Below are positions 9,160-19,180 of a stretch of 64,000 nt of DNA, one piece after another. Position numbers and translations under genes: made by a program. The notes under the pieces were generated by a model. The model saw only the letters and a list, made by a program, of their open reading frames with translations, was not told the origin of the DNA and searched no databases. The number at the start of each line of letters is the position of its first letter. Positions within the stretch are counted from its first letter, which is position 1. The stretch lies in the NCBI RefSeq assembly GCF_964204645.1, contig NC_134030.1, forward strand, positions 16,931,110 to 16,995,109. Direction: 5' to 3'. This stretch comes from Tubulanus polymorphus (Eukaryota; Nemertea; Palaeonemertea; Tubulaniformes; Tubulanidae).

Positions 9160-9510
9160 ATGTTCGGTCGTTTCTATTCAGAATGAATATATAATTAGGA
9201 TTAGCGCATGCGCATTGATCAAAAGCGCGCACGAATGCGCGGTTTGCTCAGTGGTATGATTTAGATATTTCATGTCGGTTGTTTCTATTTACATAATTAT
9301 ATATAATTATGATTAGCGCATGCGCATTAAGCAAAACCGCGCACGAATGCGCGGTTTGCCTAATGCGAACACGTTTTGATATTTTCTGTGTTCGGTTGTT
9401 TCTATTTTACAGAATTTACATAATGAATATATAATTATGATTAGCGCATGCGCATTGAGCAAAACCGCGCATGAATGCGCGGTTTTGCCCAGGGGTATCA
9501 TTTAGATATC
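9160..9510. repeat. Three tandem repeats with a CpG-rich hairpin
   Basis: TTAGCGCATGCGCATT recurs at 9201, 9313 and 9441 (spacing 112 and 128). Each is followed by a hairpin of the form GCAAAACCGCGC, a short loop with AT, then GCGCGGTTTTGC, and is preceded by TGTTCGGT(C/T)GTTTCTAT. These CpG-rich islets stand out in a very AT-rich element, about 120 bases upstream of its first + gene. A regulatory or replication role is possible. Confidence 0.85.
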
Positions 9511-9626
9511 AAGGAATCGAAACAACTTATCAAAAGCAGCGAGGAATGAAAAAGAATGACGTTGGTCGAAGAAATGGAAGAGGATTCTAAAATATTAACC
9601 AATTTAGTAAAAAATACATATAATAA

Positions 9627-10310
9627 ATGGAACCAGAACAACCACAAATTATCAATATTACAAATAACACTGCTGGTGTTATAAATATATACTACAAGAA
9701 GTGTTCTAAATGTGAATTAGATAAATTAGCTTTAACAGAATTTAGTAAGCGTATGATAAGCAAAGATGGTTTTCAATATTGTTGTAAAACTTGTTTTAAA
9801 CTATATACAATACCAAGAAGATAATATAGAACATTATAATTATTATATGACAGAATATATGAGAGAAAGATATCAAACAGATCTTAATTTTAGATTGAAA
9901 CAATGCTTAAGATCTAGATTAACACAATTATTCAACAAAGAAACACATTCAGAAACACTCTAATCTAATCTAATCTATTGGGTTGTTCAGATGAATTTCT
10001 CAAATCATGGATTATATTTCAATTCGATGATAAAATGAATATAGATAATTATGGAGATTATTACCATATTGATCACGTGTTACCGATATCTAAATTTAAC
10101 ATGAATGATGAATACAATAAAAAACTTATTTGGGGTTGGAAAAATTTAAGGCCTTTAGAAAAGAAAGAAAATCAAATCATATCTAATAAACTAGATTTAC
10201 AGTTATATTTAGAACAGTTAACAAAGGCAAAGAAATTTATTGATCAATGGAACAATGATCCAAATAATGAACAATATGTTCAGGAATTTGATATGAAGAA
10301 TCCGAAATGA
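9627..10310 (+). pseudogene. HNH endonuclease, frameshifted
   Basis: Three overlapping frames together give an HNH nuclease of about 220 residues. A zinc-binding N-terminus (CSKCELDK ... CCKTC) in the first frame passes near 9815 to YMTEYMRERY in the second. Near 9960-9975 a CTAAT triplication breaks the frame again before GCSDEFLKSWI and the catalytic block HIDHVLPISKF ... WGWKNLRPLEKKENQ ... SNK. Such HNH proteins are common free-standing nucleases in large DNA viruses and mobile elements. Start preceded by ACATATAATAA. It is dead as it stands. Confidence 0.85.
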
Positions 10311-10619
10311 CTTATCTGGACAGTTATAATTACTGCTCCTAATAGATAAACAAAAGTAGTGAGATATCGAATAGAATTCAAATAAAATATATTAAAAAAA
10401 CAATAACTTCAACTAGCCATTATTTCTATTTTAATTTTTGATATTTTCTTTTACAATTCTTTTCAAAAGAGAATACTTTATATCACAAATAAAAAATACT
10501 AAAAAAACAATAACTAATACTAAAATTCTTTACCTTTAACTAAGCTAGTTTTAATCTAAAGAGATACTGGTATCATTTTATAATACTTATATGTTTTTTC
10601 GCTTTTTTCTCTAATATAA
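10311..10619. other. Intergenic region before gene B
   Basis: AT-rich with CTAGC/GCTAGTT words that echo the repeat array at 4143-4447. It ends CTCTAATATAA just before the gene B ATG, the usual TATAA-ATG arrangement of this element. No gene seen. Confidence 0.5.
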
Positions 10620-11228
10620 ATGTCAAAGAAATCGAGTAAGAATAGTATTGATATTGAAAAGACATTAGATGATTTGGGTATAAGTGATAATAAAGATACA
10701 GTTGTAACTAATTGTGCTCAAGTTAATTGTAATATTGATTATGAATACTATTTATATTGTAAACACCATCTTGAATTACTAATTGCTGGCGGGAAATCTA
10801 AAGAGTTTTTAACTAAGATAATTACTTTTCAAGAACTAGATGCTATGAAACCAAATAAAGTAATAAAATATTTTAAGATTTATGAAGAAGCTAGATTAGC
10901 TATAATAAATGATTCTATTTCAGATGGTATTGTCAAATGTTACTCTAAGTTATGTAACCAGTTAATACCAATTGATGATGAAAATAAATTATATAGTGAT
11001 TTGAAAAATGACTACTTAGTTATGACTGAATTACAAAAATGGGTTGGATATGCTCCATTTCAATTAGGATCGGTTATGACATTAATTTCTACTGGCGTCA
11101 TAACATTTTCGAACATCAAAACTATGGAATATAAATCAGGTAAGAACGAAAAAGATGGCGCCGTACGACACCCAAACGGTGAAACAGAAAACGAATCAGA
11201 ACAAAAATTAACTAAAATAAATGAGTGA
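10620..11228 (+). CDS. Polinton gene B: conserved protein of unknown function
   Basis: An intact 202-residue frame, paralogue of 4448-5053 (IEKTLDDLGIS, YEYYLYCKHHLELLIAGGK, SKLCNQLIPI, SDLKNDYLVMTELQKWVGY, LISTGVITFSNI). The C-terminal tail is polar and poorly conserved. The final AAATGAGTGA both ends this gene (TGA 11226-11228) and starts gene C (ATG 11221), an 8-base overlap that implies linked expression. No named family recognised. It is one of the few undamaged genes of this element. Confidence 0.75.
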   Translation: MSKKSSKNSIDIEKTLDDLGISDNKDTVVTNCAQVNCNIDYEYYLYCKHHLELLIAGGKSKEFLTKIITFQELDAMKPNKVIKYFKIYEEARLAIINDSISDGIVKCYSKLCNQLIPIDDENKLYSDLKNDYLVMTELQKWVGYAPFQLGSVMTLISTGVITFSNIKTMEYKSGKNEKDGAVRHPNGETENESEQKLTKINE

Positions 11229-11589
11229 TGGAGTTAAGAAAAAGGTTAGATCTGAGAAACAAATTAAATGGGCAAGAGAATTAGGTAAAAGATCTTCAGA
11301 ATTAAAAAAAGCTAAGAAAAAGAAATTAACTGATATAAATGAATCACAGACTTGATCTGATATTGATTCAAATAATAATCCATCTAATTCTTCTAATGCT
11401 GGAAGTAATTATAAATTATATATTACAATTGGATTAGTAACAGTTATTATATTATCCGGTATAATATATAAATCAAAATTCAAATCTGATGATAAAGATG
11501 ATTCCAATGATAATAAACCTATTATACCAGAAAATAAGTCAAATGATAAAGTCATTGAAAATAAACCAAGATTATTATTAATGGATTAA
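11221..11589 (+). pseudogene. Polinton gene C: single-pass membrane protein, nonsense-mutated
   Basis: Homologue of 4986-5342. It has a basic N-terminus (EKQIKWARELGKRSSELKK), then an in-frame TGA at 11353-11355 (codon 45), after which the frame continues to TAA 11587-11589 with a hydrophobic segment (LYITIGLVTVIILSGIIY) and an acidic-polar tail. The stop removes the membrane anchor. It overlaps gene B by 8 bases and lies 6 bases before the integrase start. Confidence 0.75.
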
Positions 11590-11595
11590 AATAAG

Positions 11596-12687
11596 ATGAA
11601 AAAAGAACAATATCTAAGAGATTTATATTATAGCCCAGAGAGTGAAGTATCATATTCTAGTATTTCAGAATTATGGAATAAAATTAAATCTGATAATGAA
11701 AATGGTGATATAAAATATAGTGAATTAAAATCATGGTTACAAAATCAACCAACATATCAAATCCACAAGAAAATGGATAAAACTTATTTAACAAGAAAAG
11801 TTATGGTTTCATATATTGATCAACAATGGCAAGCTGATTTAATTGACATGAAGAACTTAGAAGAATACAACAAAGGATATTTCTGGATATTGAATGTTAT
11901 AGACATATTCAGTCGATACGCATGCTCAATTCCAATCAAAAATAAAACTGGAATAGAAGTTACAAATGCTTTTAAGAATATATTTAAAGAAGCTATTCCA
12001 GATAAGATACAATTTGATGAAGGTAAGGAATTCTATAACAAACATTTTAAAAAACTATTATCTGATAACGATGTAGAATATTTTTAAACACACTCAGATA
12101 AAAAAGCATCTATTATAGAAAGATTTAATAAAACATTGAAATCTAGAATGTGGAAATATTTTACTGCTAATGAAACATATAAATATATCGATGTATTAGA
12201 TGATTTAGTGAAAGGTTATAATAATTCTAAACATAGTTCTATAAATATGAAACCTATACAAGCTAGAAAAGAAGATAATTCGGAAATAGTTTGGAATAAT
12301 TTATATGGAGCGTTTGTTACACATGATTTCGGTGAACCTAAATTTAAAATAAGACAACACGTTAGAATATCTAAATATAGAAAAACCTTTTATAAAGGTT
12401 ATACCCCAAATTTTACAGAAGAAATATTCAAGATCAAAAAGATAATATTAACTAAACCTTTTGTTTATAAATTAGAAGATCTAAAAGATGAAGAAATATT
12501 AGGTTATTTCAATGAACAAGAATTATCACTTGTATCAAACCCAGATGAAATAGAATACAAAATAGAAAAAGTATTGAAAACAAAAACTCTTAAAGGAAAA
12601 AAGTATTCTTTGGTGAAATATAAAGGATACGATGATAAATTTAATGAATGGATTTTATCTAGTAAAATTAAAAGAATAAATGAATAA
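11596..12687 (+). pseudogene. INT: Polinton integrase (rve core, chromodomain), one nonsense mutation
   Basis: 364 codons with a single in-frame TAA at 12085-12087 (codon 164). The N-terminal region is followed by the DDE core: Asp in WQADLIDM (about 81/84), Asp 141 in QFDEGKEF and Glu 175 in IIERFNKTL, the last lying after the stop. Hence the product as written lacks its catalytic Glu. The C-terminal ~50 residues (IEYKIEKVLKTKT, YSLVKYKGYDDKFNEWI) form a chromodomain with the usual aromatic residues, which in related elements can bind methylated histone tails. It ends AAAATAAATGAATAAA, overlapping the ATPase start. Confidence 0.93.
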
Positions 12688-13290
12688 AGATTTATATATA
12701 TTTATCCGCATAATATGTTAGTTACTGGTGTAACCAATTGTGGTAAAACACATTTCATATTAGATTTGTTAGAAACTATTTATAAGAATCATTTTGATCA
12801 TATAATATTATTCTGTCCTACTTATGAAATGAATAAAACATATAATAGAGACATAGTTAAGATAAAAAAGTTTATTATATTAAATCCTAAAACAGTAAAA
12901 GAAAATTTAGATAATTGTATAAAAATAGCAATTGATACTTATAAAGGATCAAATACATTATTCATTATAGATGATTGCGCAAATTTACATGATTCAAAAG
13001 TTAGAGAAAGTGAGTTATGTTATTTAGCTCTTTCTGGAAGACATTTTGGGATAACAACATGGGTTTTAAATCAAAAATATAATTCAATTGTTAAAGACTT
13101 TAGGGAGAATATAAGATTTCTAGTTTTATTTTATAACAAAGATAAAAAATCTATGCAACAATCATTGGAAGAAAATCAAATTATACCTACTGAATTACAT
13201 GATGAATATATGAATAAATTAAAGAATAATAAAGGTTCAAAATTATTACTGAGTTTACAATTTCCCTATGAATATAAATTTATAAAATAA
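12680..13290 (+). pseudogene. ATP: Polinton packaging ATPase, frameshifted at its N-terminus
   Basis: The expected start (ATG 12680, inside the integrase stop region) runs out of frame after ~9 codons because of a one-base loss near 12706. The remaining frame opens at Met 12715 and covers 191 residues: Walker A GVTNCGKT, Walker B TLFIIDDCA, and SGRHFGITTWVLNQKYNS. Initiation at 12715 would give a near-complete ATPase lacking only ~12 N-terminal residues, so loss of function is likely but not certain. It is paralogous to 3534-4142. Confidence 0.85.
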
Positions 13291-13645
13291 CTATTTGTGT
13301 ACCTATGTATTAGATGCCCTAATACCTGATACCCCATTAGATACCCTAATACCTGATACCCTATTAGATACCTTAAATACTTAAAACCCCCTTTTTTAAA
13401 TATTATTTATACAATTTTCAACCAATTTATTTTTATTTTTTCAACATATATATGAATAAGTTTTAAAATAATAAAGGTTATTTATTATTACTGAGGTTTC
13501 AATTTCCATATGAATACCAGTTTATAAAATAAGATATTTTATGTATAAGATTGTATTAGATATGTATTAGATATGTATTAGATACCTTAAATACCTTAAA
13601 TACTTAAAACCCCCTTTTTTTATTTACTATTATTTTATACAATTT
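13291..13645. repeat. Convergence zone with short tandem repeats and a duplicated ATPase tail
   Basis: It lies where the + and - gene blocks meet. TTAGATACCCTAATACCTGATACC-type steps recur at 13309-13380 and 13545-13600. Positions ~13448-13532 repeat the last ~85 bases of the ATPase gene (13205-13290) with substitutions. CTTAAAACCCCCTTTTTT occurs at about 13380 and 13602, so the duplicated block is roughly 220 bases. No separate gene. A bidirectional terminator zone is plausible. Confidence 0.7.
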
Positions 13646-14521
13646 TCAACCTTTATTACTTTTTGATTTAAATATAATTAATATCTTAATCACTTTCACT
13701 ATCAGACCCCTTAACAATTTATTCAAATTCTCTACCGAATTTTCTTCTTCAAATTCTCTATTATTTTTATACTTATTTTTCACCTTTTTTACCGCATCAT
13801 CAATAGTTGTTTCATTGTTATGCTTATTAATCCAATCAAATTTATCATTATTTTCTACTTTATGTTTCATAGAATCTTTATTAGTGTTTGCTCCTAATAT
13901 TTCATTTACAGTGTTTGATCCTAATATTTCATTAGCATCGGTTAGATCTAATTCATCTTTATTAGGTGTTGCTAATAATAAATCTTCATATATTTTTTCA
14001 CCATTTACTTTTTGATTTGAAACAAACTTTGTAACATATCTAAATGGGTGTTCTATAAATTCTTTTAAACCAACACGTTCTATAACATTATTTATATGTA
14101 CCCTTGTATTCATATGTTTATTCCAATTTGATGTAGCGTTTGAAAATTCACTTTTACAATATCCACAATAATTTCTATTTTCACTAACATTTGATATTAT
14201 TTCATTATAAGATGTAGAAGGTATTACATTATTAGATGTAGGAGGTATTACATTATTAGATGTAGAAGGTATTACATTATTATATGTAGAAGGTATTACA
14301 TTATTAGATGTAGAAGGTATTACATTATTATCAATTACATTACTTAAATTATCAACAACACCACTTTTATTATTATCGATTTCTATTAGTTTAGTTTTAT
14401 AAATTTTGAAAATAGGATCAAATATCAAAGCTATATTACAAGGTATTACATAATATAAACCATCATTATTTTCATGTGTATCGATGTATGGAATATGTTT
14501 ATATACTTTACCTCCTTCCAT
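13646..14521 (-). CDS. Zinc-finger protein with octapeptide repeats
   Basis: An intact 291-residue frame and the first gene of the - block. Residues ~75-110 hold five tandem copies of NNVIPSTS-type octapeptides, encoded by a 24-base repeat. A C2H2-type finger follows, YCGYCKSEF ... HMNTRVH (about residues 118-142), resembling the matrin/U1-type fingers at the N-terminus of the element's polymerase. The C-terminus is lysine- and asparagine-rich. Start preceded by TATATAATAA. I do not recognise the family; a nucleic-acid-binding or structural protein are both possible. The repeat could be a linker that varies in length. Confidence 0.7.
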   Translation of the reverse strand: MEGGKVYKHIPYIDTHENNDGLYYVIPCNIALIFDPIFKIYKTKLIEIDNNKSGVVDNLSNVIDNNVIPSTSNNVIPSTYNNVIPSTSNNVIPPTSNNVIPSTSYNEIISNVSENRNYCGYCKSEFSNATSNWNKHMNTRVHINNVIERVGLKEFIEHPFRYVTKFVSNQKVNGEKIYEDLLLATPNKDELDLTDANEILGSNTVNEILGANTNKDSMKHKVENNDKFDWINKHNNETTIDDAVKKVKNKYKNNREFEEENSVENLNKLLRGLIVKVIKILIIFKSKSNKG

Positions 14522-14554
14522 TTATTATATAAATATTTTATTAAAGTTAAAATT

Positions 14555-15802
14555 TTAATACATAACACTATTCAATTGAGAATTTACAATATTTAATTGC
14601 GCGTCAGATATAATATAAATGTGCATTTTGAAATTTTTGATTCCTTTATTCTTTGTCATGAATAATTGTATTCCATCTTAAGTGTTTTGTAATTTTTTTC
14701 CAGAACCATGTAATGAATTATCCTCTGTTGTTCTAAAATCTAACCATAATGCATATTTATTACCGGTATAATAATCAATTTGATTAATATTACAATTTTC
14801 AAATGATTTTACTTTTTCATTCATAAAATGTTTTCTAATTTCTGGCCATTGATCTATCATTCTCATTCCTTGACAAAATATTTTATTTGCTATTGCTTCG
14901 ATAGTTATTTCTACTTTTGTTATTTCAGGATTATAATAATTATCAACATTTATTGCACCATTAGTATATGTTGCAATGGTAAAAAATATTAATATACCTT
15001 TAATAGATCTTCTTGGGAAGTTAATATTCTCATTAATAATTTCATCATTTGCATTAATAGTTACAGTTTTCAATTTATCAATATAATCATATAATAATGA
15101 AAATCCTTGATTGTATTGAGTTTGAATTATACTTGAAATATTTTCATCAGTTACTGTGTCATATTCTAAACATATATTCGATAATTTATAACTCATATCT
15201 TTATTAACGCTAGATATTACAATTTCATTTACAGGAGCAAATGTTATTTCGAATATAACGTCTTCTTGAATTGCGTATTTATATAAAGGTGCATTGTTAT
15301 TTATCAATTCAAAGTCTAATGGAATTTTATATTTGCTTCCATCTATACTTTTTATCAATTTATCTACAGCATTAGTTAATATTGCGCTATTAGCTTCTGA
15401 TCTTAATTTATTTTGGTTTTCTGATTGGATGCCTTGAAATATCATATTATTTCTATTTTCTTTAGTTAACCATAAATCTTTATAATGCATAAATAAATTA
15501 TAATCATCTAATGAGAAAACTGTTTCTGGGCCAATCTTTATAGTTAATTTTTTAATCAAATATCTTCCAACATTATCAACAACATAATTATTATTATTAC
15601 CGGTTACTTTTATATCGGCTGATAAATAAATACTATTTGGAACATAAAAAGTATTTTGTGTTAATCGAGGAATTCTAACATATAAAGTTTCATCAGGATT
15701 AATATTAGAAGGGTTATGAGTAATTATATGATGTGATCTTTCTGCTTTAATAGCATTAGATATTCTATGATTCTTAGAAGGATTGATATAACTCCCACTC
15801 AT
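14555..15802 (-). pseudogene. MCP: Major-capsid-type protein (predicted double jelly-roll), nonsense-mutated
   Basis: 415 codons with one in-frame TAA at 14678-14680 (codon 375), at a position that is open in both C-terminal copies at 938-1289 and 2010-2345. The protein has the pattern I know from uncharacterised Polinton/adintovirus-like structural genes in invertebrate genomes: LYVRIPRL, NVGRYLIKKLTIKIG, YKIPLDFEL, NQGFSLLYDYI, FPRRSIKGILIFF, EVTIEA-like strand, WLDFRTTEDNSLHGSGK and ISDAQLNI. The beta-rich layout and length suit a compact double jelly-roll capsid protein, but this is family recognition, not a structure search. A minor capsid protein is the main alternative. The stop removes the last ~40 residues. 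Confidence 0.75.
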
Positions 15803-15823
15803 TTATTTAACAAATTAATTAAT
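15800..15823 (-). promoter_or_regulatory. Gene-start signal before capsid gene
   Basis: AATTAATTTGTTAAATAAAT then G: a weaker form of the element's shared start signal, overlapping the stop codon of gene H. Confidence 0.4.
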
Positions 15824-17286
15824 TATTTATTTTTTATCATGTTTACTAATCCAAAAATAATAGCACTTACAACTGTAATTAAAAATAAAATAATATGTTC
15901 AGCAGCAAAGTTAATAATGTTTCCTGCAGATTTCAATATAAAACCAACAATTGATGCAATAACTCCTGGCAATGCTGCAGCAGATTGATTTCTTTGATAG
16001 TTCCCATAAATATTTTGCTCATTTCTTTAAACCATCCTTAACTTTATCTTGTATAGAATTATCATTCGGGGGTTAATCTGGTTTATTGGGAGTAGGAGTA
16101 GATTTTAAAGCATTTGATATTGCTAAACCTATTGTTGTAAATAACATAGTTACAGCTGTTAGAATTGAAAGAATTGTTATTCCTTCTAACTTGAATAATA
16201 ACTTTATTCTGTCTTTCAATGATATTTCAGAATCTGGTTTAATCAACAAATCTTTAACAACAACTTTTAATCTATTTATATTATAATCATATGATTTAAA
16301 CAATAATTTAATTTCTTCTTTTTGTAATTCTATGTTATATTCTAAATCATCTTTTTCTTTTTCTAAATACGCATTTCTTTTTTTTATTCGATTTCTTCAA
16401 TAACTTTATTATCTCTATCTAATTTTAGTTGTTCCGATTCTTTTCTTGATTTAAATAATACATCTTCTAAAGTTCTAATTTTTAAATCTCTTATACTTTT
16501 ATCATGCGCAATTTTATCTGATGCAAGTCTTATACTTTTAATTTCTCTAATTGCTTCATCAGAAAATATATTATTTAAATCTTCTAATTGTTGGTCTGTT
16601 GTATCAATTAATCCATTTGGTAAAAGTTTTTCAATTGGAACTTTATTTGTTTTAAGTTTACTAGTTTTGGAAGTTTTATTCTGTTCAGAAGTTGTTTCCG
16701 TTTCTGGATTATCATCGATTATTTTATATAAGTCATCAATTTTTTGACTAAATATTCTTATATTATCATCTCTTTCTTCTTGTGTAACATCAGTTATTTC
16801 ATTACTAATACTTATTCTCTTAATTCTAGATGTTTCTAAATTTCTCAAAGTTGATTCCGCTAATATTTTATTTAGTTTTGTCTTTTGATTAGTGATATCA
16901 ATATAATAATCACCATCCAAACGATAATAATATTTACCTTTAAAAAGTTTTAATTTTTGTACTAAAAGTCTGGCGCCTCTATCATTTATATTATATCCAG
17001 ATTCTTTAAATACACGTTGAAAATCATACATAAAATCAATATTTTCAAGATCTTCCTTTGATAAACCTTGATTTTCATTTTCAGGATTTATTCTCGATCT
17101 AGTTCTTCTATCAAATTCATCTGTTGATGGGGCTTTAGAACCACTATCTGCTAAATTAGAATTATATGCTAGTTCATTACCATCGTCAATATTAGTTTCT
17201 GCATCATTATAATCATCATCAATATATCCTTTATTATTATTTCCCATGCCGTCCATTTCATAATCTTCTCCACCTTCTACATCCAT
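15823..17286 (-). pseudogene. Polinton gene H: acidic, coiled-coil, C-terminal membrane protein, frameshifted
   Basis: The first 300 codons (to TAA 16384-16386) are open: an acidic disordered N-terminus, then SKEDLENIDFMYDFQRVFKESGYNI and a long charged helical region. A slip in an A-run near 16378 passes into KRNAYLEKEKDDLEYNIEL (coiled coil), then LEGITILSILTAVTMLFTTIGLAISNAL (membrane helix). A TAA at 16076-16078 and a frameshift near 16020 precede a last hydrophobic pair (LPGVIASIVGFILKSAG, IILFLITVVSAIIFGLV) ending at 15823. This domain order matches an unnamed gene I recognise from other invertebrate Polintons. Function unknown. A virion membrane or minor capsid protein is an inference. 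Confidence 0.7.
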
Positions 17287-17537
17287 TTACATAATGAAAA
17301 AATTAAAAATCTAAAATATAATATTCCTCCGATTACAATTCCTATACAAGTTATAGCTAATTTAGTATTTTCATGGGATTTATTATCATCATTTATTTTA
17401 ATTATATCATGTTGAATATTATCAGTTTTTATATTTTCTGATGTATTATAATCCGGTTTAGAATCATTATTTGATTTAATATTATTAGTTTTAGTTTCTG
17501 TTGATTGAATATGTTTTTTATTTTTTTCACCTTCCAT
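17277..17537 (-). CDS. Small protein with C-terminal membrane segment
   Basis: 86 residues: a polar, Asn/Lys-rich N-terminal 60 residues and one hydrophobic segment (LAITCIGIVIGGILYFRFLIF) at the end. The start ATG abuts the stop of gene I (AAAATAAATG), and the stop overlaps the start of gene H by 10 bases (ATGGATGTAG). The tight coupling supports a real gene. No family recognised. Confidence 0.6.
   Translation of the reverse strand: MEGEKNKKHIQSTETKTNNIKSNNDSKPDYNTSENIKTDNIQHDIIKINDDNKSHENTKLAITCIGIVIGGILYFRFLIFSLCKWM
17284..17307 (-). promoter_or_regulatory. Gene-start signal before gene H
   Basis: TTTAATTTTTTCATTATGTA then AATG, with the T-run ending ~10 bases before the ATG as in the other copies. 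It lies inside the 86-aa gene's coding end. Confidence 0.45.
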
Positions 17538-18449
17538 TTATTTTGGAGCAGTAATAATCTTTTTATTTATATCACTTAATCCAAATGAATTATTTACTGT
17601 TGCAGTTTTAATTAGATTATTGTAACCAATTATGTTTCCCATCTTTAATACTAAATCATTAGATATAATTTATAGATTAGGGCCTATACAATAATTTTAT
17701 CTAATATGTGATTTACCTAAATAATTTTGATATCTTACAATGTTTTCTGGAATCGATCTATTTTTATCATTATGAATGGAATCTTCAAATAATACTTTGA
17801 ATTGTTTCTGTGTATCAAATGATGTATTCAAATTTCCAATTATTGGGGATCTTGTTTCAACTTGCGCACCTAAAATACATATCAAATAAGTTCTAATAGA
17901 TTGATTTATTCTTTGTATACCTGATTTTGTAAAACCTTCATTATTTTCTAAAATGAAATAAACCCAACCATTATTGTTTTCTTGTTTTGAATTATCATAA
18001 AATGTCGGTAATTTATTGAAATTTAATGTTTCTAAATCCTTAGTTTCTATTTTACCATAACCTAATTTATTACTATAGATATTATACAAACTATTAGATG
18101 GTATGGGAAGTGCACAATATTCTGCAATCTTTTTAGGGCAAGGAAGTGATCTTATTGTTCCAATTTTTGTTCTAAAATCAGAATTATTTATATCTATATT
18201 AAATTCATTACAAATTTTATAAAACTTTGATAAATTAATATTATTATCTAATTCTTTAGAATACCTAGATCCTGGTAAAGCGCACTCTAATTCATTTAAT
18301 ATTATTCTGATTTGAAAGTATGTATGAAATCTAAATAAACTTTGAATTAATTTATATTTAGAATTATTCAAATGATCATTCCAACTAATTCCACATCCTG
18401 TTGTTACACAATAAACAGCAAAATTTAATTGGTTCTGCCAATACTTCAT
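17538..18449 (-). pseudogene. Polinton gene I: conserved large protein, two in-frame stops near the C-terminus
   Basis: 304 codons in one frame. 250 are open (MKYWQNQLNFAVYCVTTGCGISW, RFHTYFQIRIILNEL, GFTKSGIQRINQSIRTY, ILGAQVETRSPIIG). A TAA at 17697-17699 and another 9 codons later are then followed, still in frame, by the family's usual C-terminus (MGNIIGYNNLIKTATVNNSFG) to TAA 17538. I recognise the sequence as a recurrent uncharacterised gene of invertebrate Polintons but know no function. No TAAATAAATG precedes the start, and direct repeats (CAGATTTTAATAATCATTG at ~18454 and ~18490) lie just upstream, so the original N-terminus may be lost. Confidence 0.75.
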
Positions 18450-18527
18450 ATTTCAGATTTTAATAATCATTGAATTAGATTTTAATACTTCAGATTTTAA
18501 TAATCATTGTTTTTCATCTTTCAATTT

Positions 18528-18728
18528 TTAAAAATTAATTAAATATACATGAAATATATTTTCCATCTTTGCATTAAAATTATTAGTTTCAGTAACATAA
18601 ATTTCTAAATTAGTTAATGAATCTAAAACTTCATTTCTATATGTAATATCTTTATTAAAATCTATTGCTAGAATATTATATTTAATTGATTTATTATATT
18701 GGAAAGCTTTTGGAAAACTATCTACCAT
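18528..18728 (-). CDS. Small hypothetical protein J
   Basis: 66 residues, preceded by the element's start signal (TTTTTTAATTAAATAAATG). Sequence such as SIKYNILAIDFNKDI suggests a beta-rich fold. No family recognised. It may be a truncated gene, because rearranged direct repeats lie immediately downstream. Confidence 0.45.
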   Translation of the reverse strand: MVDSFPKAFQYNKSIKYNILAIDFNKDITYRNEVLDSLTNLEIYVTETNNFNAKMENIFHVYLINF

Positions 18729-18749
18729 TTATTTAATTAAAAAATTAAT
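18726..18749 (-). promoter_or_regulatory. Gene-start signal before gene J
   Basis: TAATTTTTTAATTAAATAAA then TG; it overlaps the 3' end of gene K. Confidence 0.5.
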
Positions 18750-19159
18750 AATTTATCTTGTTCTTCAACTGTTATATGACCATTTAAACTTATTATATAA
18801 TCTAGTGTATTCTTCAATTTATTAATTTCTTTTATATTAGTTTTAATTTTTTCTTTATTACTTTTTATATTTAATTTTGAACTTATACCAGTTAAAACAC
18901 TTGAACTTAATCCTAATACACCAATTGATATAGCTAAAGGTGTTAATGGGCTGAATATTGCTAGAAATGTTATTACAGAACTAATTGTAACCGAACCACT
19001 GATAATAAGATAATACATAATATTACTTTTTAAATATTTTTTCTTTTTTATCTTTAAGTCACTTTCAAATTCTAATATTTGTTTTTCTAAATATGTTTTT
19101 AATTTAGTTTTATTTATATCATGGGGAATAATATCAATACTATCAACTTTATCTTCCAT
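18737..19159 (-). CDS. Polinton gene K: two-helix membrane protein
   Basis: An intact 140-residue frame. A charged N-terminus with a short coiled coil (ILEFESDLKIKKKKYLK) is followed by two hydrophobic segments, YYLIISGSVTISSVITFLAIF and LTPLAISIGVLGLSSSVLTGI (residues ~49-95), and a helical tail ending in TVEEQDKLL. This hairpin-of-helices layout is one I know from a widespread unnamed Polinton protein. The start carries the clearest form of the element's signal (TAATTTTTTTGC then TAAATAAATG). Likely a virion or host-membrane protein; function not established. Confidence 0.65.
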   Translation of the reverse strand: MEDKVDSIDIIPHDINKTKLKTYLEKQILEFESDLKIKKKKYLKSNIMYYLIISGSVTISSVITFLAIFSPLTPLAISIGVLGLSSSVLTGISSKLNIKSNKEKIKTNIKEINKLKNTLDYIISLNGHITVEEQDKLLIF

Positions 19160-19180
19160 TTATTTAGCAAAAAAATTACT
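19157..19180 (-). promoter_or_regulatory. Gene-start signal before gene K
   Basis: TAATTTTTTTGC followed by TAAATAAATG, identical over the whole signal to the one before gene L at 19599. It includes the stop of gene L. Confidence 0.6.
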
